In this document: positions 60,637-64,000 of the stretch, piece after piece | How positions within the stretch are numbered: position 1 is the stretch's first letter | How the letters are laid out: the number at the start of each line of letters is the position of its first letter | Assembly: GCF_003569765.1 (NCBI RefSeq) | Contig: NZ_QXMG01000002.1 | Location: 170,283-234,282 of the forward strand | DNA length: 64,000 nt | DNA from: Caldimonas tepidiphila | GTDB taxonomy: Bacteria; Pseudomonadota; Gammaproteobacteria; Burkholderiales; Burkholderiaceae_C | Direction of reading: 5' to 3' | Notes under the pieces: model-generated | Told to the model about the DNA's origin: nothing | What the model saw: only the letters and a program-made list of their open reading frames with translations | Database searches by the model: none | Made by a program: the position numbers and the translations under genes

Positions 60637-61806
60637 GTGAAGTTGTCGGAGTTCATCGAGCGGAATGTAGATTCCATCGTCGAAGAGTGGACGGAGCATG
60701 CCCAGGCGAACCTGCCGTCTGCACGAGGCCTGCCCCCGGAGGAGTTGCGTGACCATACCAAGCAGCTGCTCCTGCACATCGCTGACGACATGGACACGCC
60801 CCAGAGCGGCGAGGATCGGCACGAGAAGTCGCGCGGCAACCGTCCCGAGAACGCACCGGAGATCACCAGGACTGCAAAGGCCGATGCCGACCAGCGTTTC
60901 GGGTTGGGCTTCTCGCTGGGCGAGATGGCGGCGGAGTACCGGGCCTTGCGCGCCAGCGTCGTGCGCCGCTGGACCGAGCGGCTCTCGGTCGTGAACCTCG
61001 GCATGCTGGACGAGCTGACCCGTTTCAACGAGGCCCTCGATCAGGCTGCAAGCGACTCCATCGCGTGGTACGTGGACCGGGTCGAGGAATCTCGCAAGCT
61101 GCTGCTGGGCGTGCTGGGCCACGACTTGCGCAATCCGCTGGGCGCGGCACGCAACTCGGCCGACTACCTGCTGCGCACCGAGGGGTTGACGCATGCACAG
61201 ACGAAGGCTGTGGTGCGCATCCGCTCGAGCACGGACCGCATCCGACAGTTGGTCAGCGACCTGCTCGACTTGACGCTGACACGGCTGGGCGGCAGCTTGC
61301 CGATCACGCTGGGCCCGGCGAACCTCGGGCAGGTCTGCCGTCAGACGCTCGACGAGTTGGAGGCGTTCCACCCGGACCGCCAGCTGCAAATGGACTGCGC
61401 GGGCGAGCTGACGGGCGAATGGGACGTGCTGCGGATAGGGCAGTTGCTGTCGAACCTGATCGCCAACGCAATCCAGCATGGCGATCCCTCTACTCCGGTG
61501 ACAGTGAGCGTGCAGGAGCAGGGAGACAGCGTCGCCGTGCAGGTGCACAACCAGGGCCCTGTGATCGCTCCCGAAGCACGGCGCAAGCTGTTCGACCCGA
61601 TGACGCGCCCCGTCACGCAGCACGCCGAGGGGCGCGAGGGTTCCTCCGGGCTGGGGCTCGGGCTCTACATCGTGCGCGAAATCGCGGTAGCGCATGGTGG
61701 CGAGATCAAGGTCGACTCGTCGGAACGCGAGGGCACGACTTTCACCGTCCGGCTTCCGCGCAAGCCTTCCGCAAAGGGCGCCTCGACCGGTGTTGCCAGC
61801 ACATGA
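60637..61806 (+). CDS. RsbRD-type sensor histidine kinase
   Basis: 389 residues, GTG start with a strong GGGGAGG Shine-Dalgarno. The N-terminal helical globin-like RsbRD domain (MKLSEFIERNVDSIVEEWTEHA... to LDQAASDSIAWYVDRVEES, about 1-150) is known from stressosome RsbR-type proteins and some kinases. HisKA carries the phospho-histidine in LLGVLGHDLRNPLGAARNS; HATPase has LLSNLIANAIQHGDPS and GSSGLGLGLYIVREIAVAHGG. Soluble, no membrane helices. It is in the same signalling neighbourhood as the KaiC and LOV operons but has no adjacent regulator. Confidence 0.88.
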   Translation: MKLSEFIERNVDSIVEEWTEHAQANLPSARGLPPEELRDHTKQLLLHIADDMDTPQSGEDRHEKSRGNRPENAPEITRTAKADADQRFGLGFSLGEMAAEYRALRASVVRRWTERLSVVNLGMLDELTRFNEALDQAASDSIAWYVDRVEESRKLLLGVLGHDLRNPLGAARNSADYLLRTEGLTHAQTKAVVRIRSSTDRIRQLVSDLLDLTLTRLGGSLPITLGPANLGQVCRQTLDELEAFHPDRQLQMDCAGELTGEWDVLRIGQLLSNLIANAIQHGDPSTPVTVSVQEQGDSVAVQVHNQGPVIAPEARRKLFDPMTRPVTQHAEGREGSSGLGLGLYIVREIAVAHGGEIKVDSSEREGTTFTVRLPRKPSAKGASTGVAST

Positions 61807-62010
61807 CAGGGCGCAGAGGAAACACTTCTGCCGCCGCGGTGGTGCTCGTTCACCGGGGCGCTGCCGGACAGGGGCGGGTGCCGAACCTCCGAGGCCGCGC
61901 TTCTCGCTTCTCTTGTTCGATCACATGCTTTTCCTTCGCGGTTGAACCCATCCCCCTTTTTCATCGGGGTTCCGGAAAGCCGCATCTTCCGAACACCAAG
62001 GACCAACACC

Positions 62011-62982
62011 ATGGACGCACCACTTGACTATCCGATGTTTCCGCCGATCGAACCGATTCGTACCGGATTGCTGCCCGTGGATGGGCTGCATACCCTGTAC
62101 TGGGAAGAGTCGGGCAATCCCGAGGGCATACCCGTTGTCTATGTGCACGGGGGGCCGGGCGGAGGATCGTCCCCCGACAAGCGCCAGTGGTTCGATCCTG
62201 ATTCGTACCGCATCATCTTGTTCGATCAACGCGGCGCATTCCGGGCGACTCCGCTGGCCGAGGTCCAGGGCAACACGACCCAGCTCCTGGTCGAGGATAT
62301 GGAGGCCCTGCGAAAGATGCTGGGTATAGAGAAATGGCTCCTCGCCGGCGGGTCGTGGGGTACCACGCTCTCGGTCGCTTACGCGCAGAAATATCCCGAC
62401 GCTTGCCTGGGGCTCATATTGCGAGGGATATTTCTCGGCACTTCGCAAGAAATCGAATGGTTTCTCCATGGCATGCGGAAATTCTTCCCCAAGGCTCACG
62501 AGGATTTTGTCGGATGGATTCCGGAGCAGGAGCGAGATGACGTCCTGTCCGCTTACGAGAAACGCCTGTTCGGAGAGGATCCGGACCGCCGGATGGATGC
62601 CGCCAGGAAGTGGTTCAAATATACGGAAAGCACCTCGCTGCTTCGACATGATCCAGAACTGGTGGAGGAGGCGGCAAAAAATGATGTGGTTGTTTACGGT
62701 ACCGGTCGGCTCGACGCATTTTACTTCCGGAACAAGATGTTCCTTGACGACGATCAGTTGGTGAAGAACATGCCAAGCATCAGCCACCTGCCCGCCATGA
62801 TCGTGCAGGGAGGGCACGATGTCATTGCGCCTCCGGAGTCGGCTTATCGACTGCATCGGGCATGGCCAGGTTCCGTGCTGCGCATGGTGCCGGATGCCGG
62901 ACATTCGCCCTCCGAGCCGGGCATTCGCTGCGAATTGATCCAGGCGCTCGAAAGATTCAAGCGGCAAGGAAATTTCTCGTAG
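62011..62982 (+). CDS. prolyl aminopeptidase-like alpha/beta hydrolase (S33)
   Basis: 323 residues with proline-iminopeptidase features: VVYVHGGPGGGSSPDKRQWFDPDSYRIILFDQRG, nucleophile elbow LAGGSWGTTLSVAYAQKYP, catalytic Asp region QGGHDVIAPPESA and His in VPDAGHSPSEPG. After DQRG the sequence is AFRATP rather than the common SGRSTP, so substrate preference may differ. GC content is somewhat lower than the surroundings. It is monocistronic, with no recognised regulator. An N-terminal cap for proline recognition is present but divergent. Confidence 0.82.
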   Translation: MDAPLDYPMFPPIEPIRTGLLPVDGLHTLYWEESGNPEGIPVVYVHGGPGGGSSPDKRQWFDPDSYRIILFDQRGAFRATPLAEVQGNTTQLLVEDMEALRKMLGIEKWLLAGGSWGTTLSVAYAQKYPDACLGLILRGIFLGTSQEIEWFLHGMRKFFPKAHEDFVGWIPEQERDDVLSAYEKRLFGEDPDRRMDAARKWFKYTESTSLLRHDPELVEEAAKNDVVVYGTGRLDAFYFRNKMFLDDDQLVKNMPSISHLPAMIVQGGHDVIAPPESAYRLHRAWPGSVLRMVPDAGHSPSEPGIRCELIQALERFKRQGNFS

Positions 62983-63247
62983 TACGCCTTTGAACCGGGG
63001 TGCCTGCGCTTCAAGCTTCGGCTCGGATAATTGTCGCCGAACAGAATTCTTCTGGCGCAAGGTGCGGAATCGAATTGCCAGTCGCGCTGCGGAGTGAACC
63101 CTCCCTGTCGCGGACGAGAGGCGGGAGTGCGGTCGGTCGGGCACAACGATTGCACCGTGTGCGGCGCGGAAGGCCCTCCTTGGAGGGCATTTCCCGGCTT
63201 TTCTCCTTGACGATGCTGCACCGCAGCGTAGAAAGTGCACGAACACC

Positions 63248-64000
63248 ATGTTCAGAAATATGGCGACGAGGAACTCCCTCCCGGGGAGGGCGGGCGATTT
63301 TGCCGCTCGGCATCCTGCTCTTGCACTCGGCACGGTTGCTGCCGCGATGACGGCCCTGTGGGTCGGGCATCGGGCCCGCCGCGCCGAATCCGACAACCCG
63401 CCCATCGGGCGGTTCGTCGAGGTCGACGGGGTGCGCTTGCATTACGTCGAGCGCGGCACCGGGCCGACGGTCGTGCTGCTGCACGGCAACCTGGTGCTGC
63501 TGCAGGATTTCATCGCCAGCGGTCTCATCGATCGCCTGAGCCGCAACTACCGGGTGGTCGCTTTCGACTGTCCGGGCTTCGGCCACAGCGAGCGACCCCG
63601 GGACCGCATGTGGACGGCCAGTGCGCAGGCAAGGCTGCTGCATCTCGCGTTCGCCAAACTGGACATCGAGCGCCCGGTCGTGCTCGGCCATTCCTGGGGC
63701 GTGCTCATTGCGCTCGGAATAGCCCTGGATCATCCGGAGAGCCTGCGGGGCCTCGTGCTGGCATCCGGCTACTACTACCCGACGGCACGTCTCGACGTAC
63801 CGCTGGCCGCACCGCCGGCGATTCCGGTGCTGGGCGACGTGATGCGTTACACGGTCTCGCCGGTCCTGACGCGCCTGATGCTCAAGCCCGTGGCAAAGGC
63901 CATGTTCTGGCCGGCTGCGCTGCCCGACGACTTCTTCGGGACCGGCTTTGTTGCACAAATGGCAGCGAGGGCGCCGGGCGGGGCGTGGCTTGACAGCGCC
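63248..64000 (+). CDS. alpha/beta hydrolase, 3' end beyond window or interrupted
   Basis: 251 residues visible from ATG 63248. An N-terminal hydrophobic stretch (ALALGTVAAAMTALWVG, about 26-42) suggests a membrane anchor. Then come FVEVDGVRLHYVERGTGPTVVLLHGN, VVAFDCPGFGHSERP and the nucleophile elbow VVLGHSWGVLIALGIALDHPESLRGLVLASGYYYPT. The frame remains open to the window end. From 63944, however, the DNA reads GGCTTTGTTGCACAAAT, resembling an IS5/IS903-type terminal repeat, and the encoded residues beyond DDFFGT no longer look like the family. The gene may be cut by an insertion. Confidence 0.75.
   Translation, partial: MFRNMATRNSLPGRAGDFAARHPALALGTVAAAMTALWVGHRARRAESDNPPIGRFVEVDGVRLHYVERGTGPTVVLLHGNLVLLQDFIASGLIDRLSRNYRVVAFDCPGFGHSERPRDRMWTASAQARLLHLAFAKLDIERPVVLGHSWGVLIALGIALDHPESLRGLVLASGYYYPTARLDVPLAAPPAIPVLGDVMRYTVSPVLTRLMLKPVAKAMFWPAALPDDFFGTGFVAQMAARAPGGAWLDSA
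63944..64000. mobile_element. possible IS5/IS903-type insertion sequence end
   Basis: GGCTTTGTTGCACAAAT at 63944-63960 is close to the terminal inverted repeats of IS903-group IS5 elements (GGCTTTGTTGAATAAAT). It sits inside a hydrolase gene at a point where protein similarity seems to stop. Only 57 bases are visible, so no transposase, second end or target duplication can be seen. Confidence 0.35.

Overview
The window is about 70% GC, densely packed and strongly biased to G/C at third codon positions. It carries orphan periplasmic Bug/TctC-type binding proteins, a pqq operon, LysR/IclR/GntR/MarR-controlled catabolic clusters and many PAS-type sensor kinases. This combination points to a free-living, metabolically versatile betaproteobacterium, most likely Burkholderiales. 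That placement is inferred from gene content only. No rRNA, tRNA or CRISPR array was found.

Layout. (1) 1-12.2 kb: the tail of a CorC/HlyC-type CBS protein, a chrBA chromate-resistance pair, a cysteine-cluster protein, a 1385-residue Cache/PAS diguanylate cyclase, two tiny basic proteins, a hybrid histidine kinase and a membrane-domain/SDR fusion. (2) 12.3-15.0 kb: an AT-richer foreign island with a PPOX-like gene that starts at TTG, an internally deleted IS110 transposase relic, a DUF3800 gene and a cluster of GCCTAA/TTAGGC repeats. (3) 15.0-25.5 kb: sugar/hydroxy-acid catabolism. It contains two class II aldolase paralogues, an FMN hydroxy-acid oxidase, an EamA exporter and an SDR divergent from iclR-dgoK-dgoA-bug-lactonase, which resembles a De Ley-Doudoroff route without its dehydratase. 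(4) 25.5-32.2 kb: a giant AsmA-like DUF748 protein, then a MarR-controlled VOC / FAD hydroxylase / DUF2783 cluster. (5) 32.2-38.7 kb: pqqABCDE, with pqqA separated from pqqB by a 16-bp perfect hairpin. Divergent from it lies a hydrolase - histidine kinase - LuxR-type regulator operon. (6) 39-54.5 kb: a GH3 lipoprotein, a tannase/feruloyl-esterase-like lipoprotein, an aldehyde dehydrogenase, a split AtuA pair, a second Bug protein and a large alpha/beta-hydrolase lipoprotein, interleaved with LysR and GntR regulators. (7) 55.0-61.8 kb: a signalling cluster. A soluble histidine kinase, a two-domain KaiC-like ATPase and a receiver protein are translationally coupled. They converge on a LOV (blue-light) hybrid kinase with its own receiver, and an RsbRD-type kinase follows. 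(8) 62-64 kb: two alpha/beta hydrolases, the last running off the window through a motif that resembles an IS5/IS903-type end.

The most novel parts are the KaiC / LOV signalling block with no KaiA or KaiB, and the DUF3800 island, which has cassette-like boundaries. The catabolic clusters each carry a local regulator with recognisable palindromic operator candidates (IclR, MarR, GntR).
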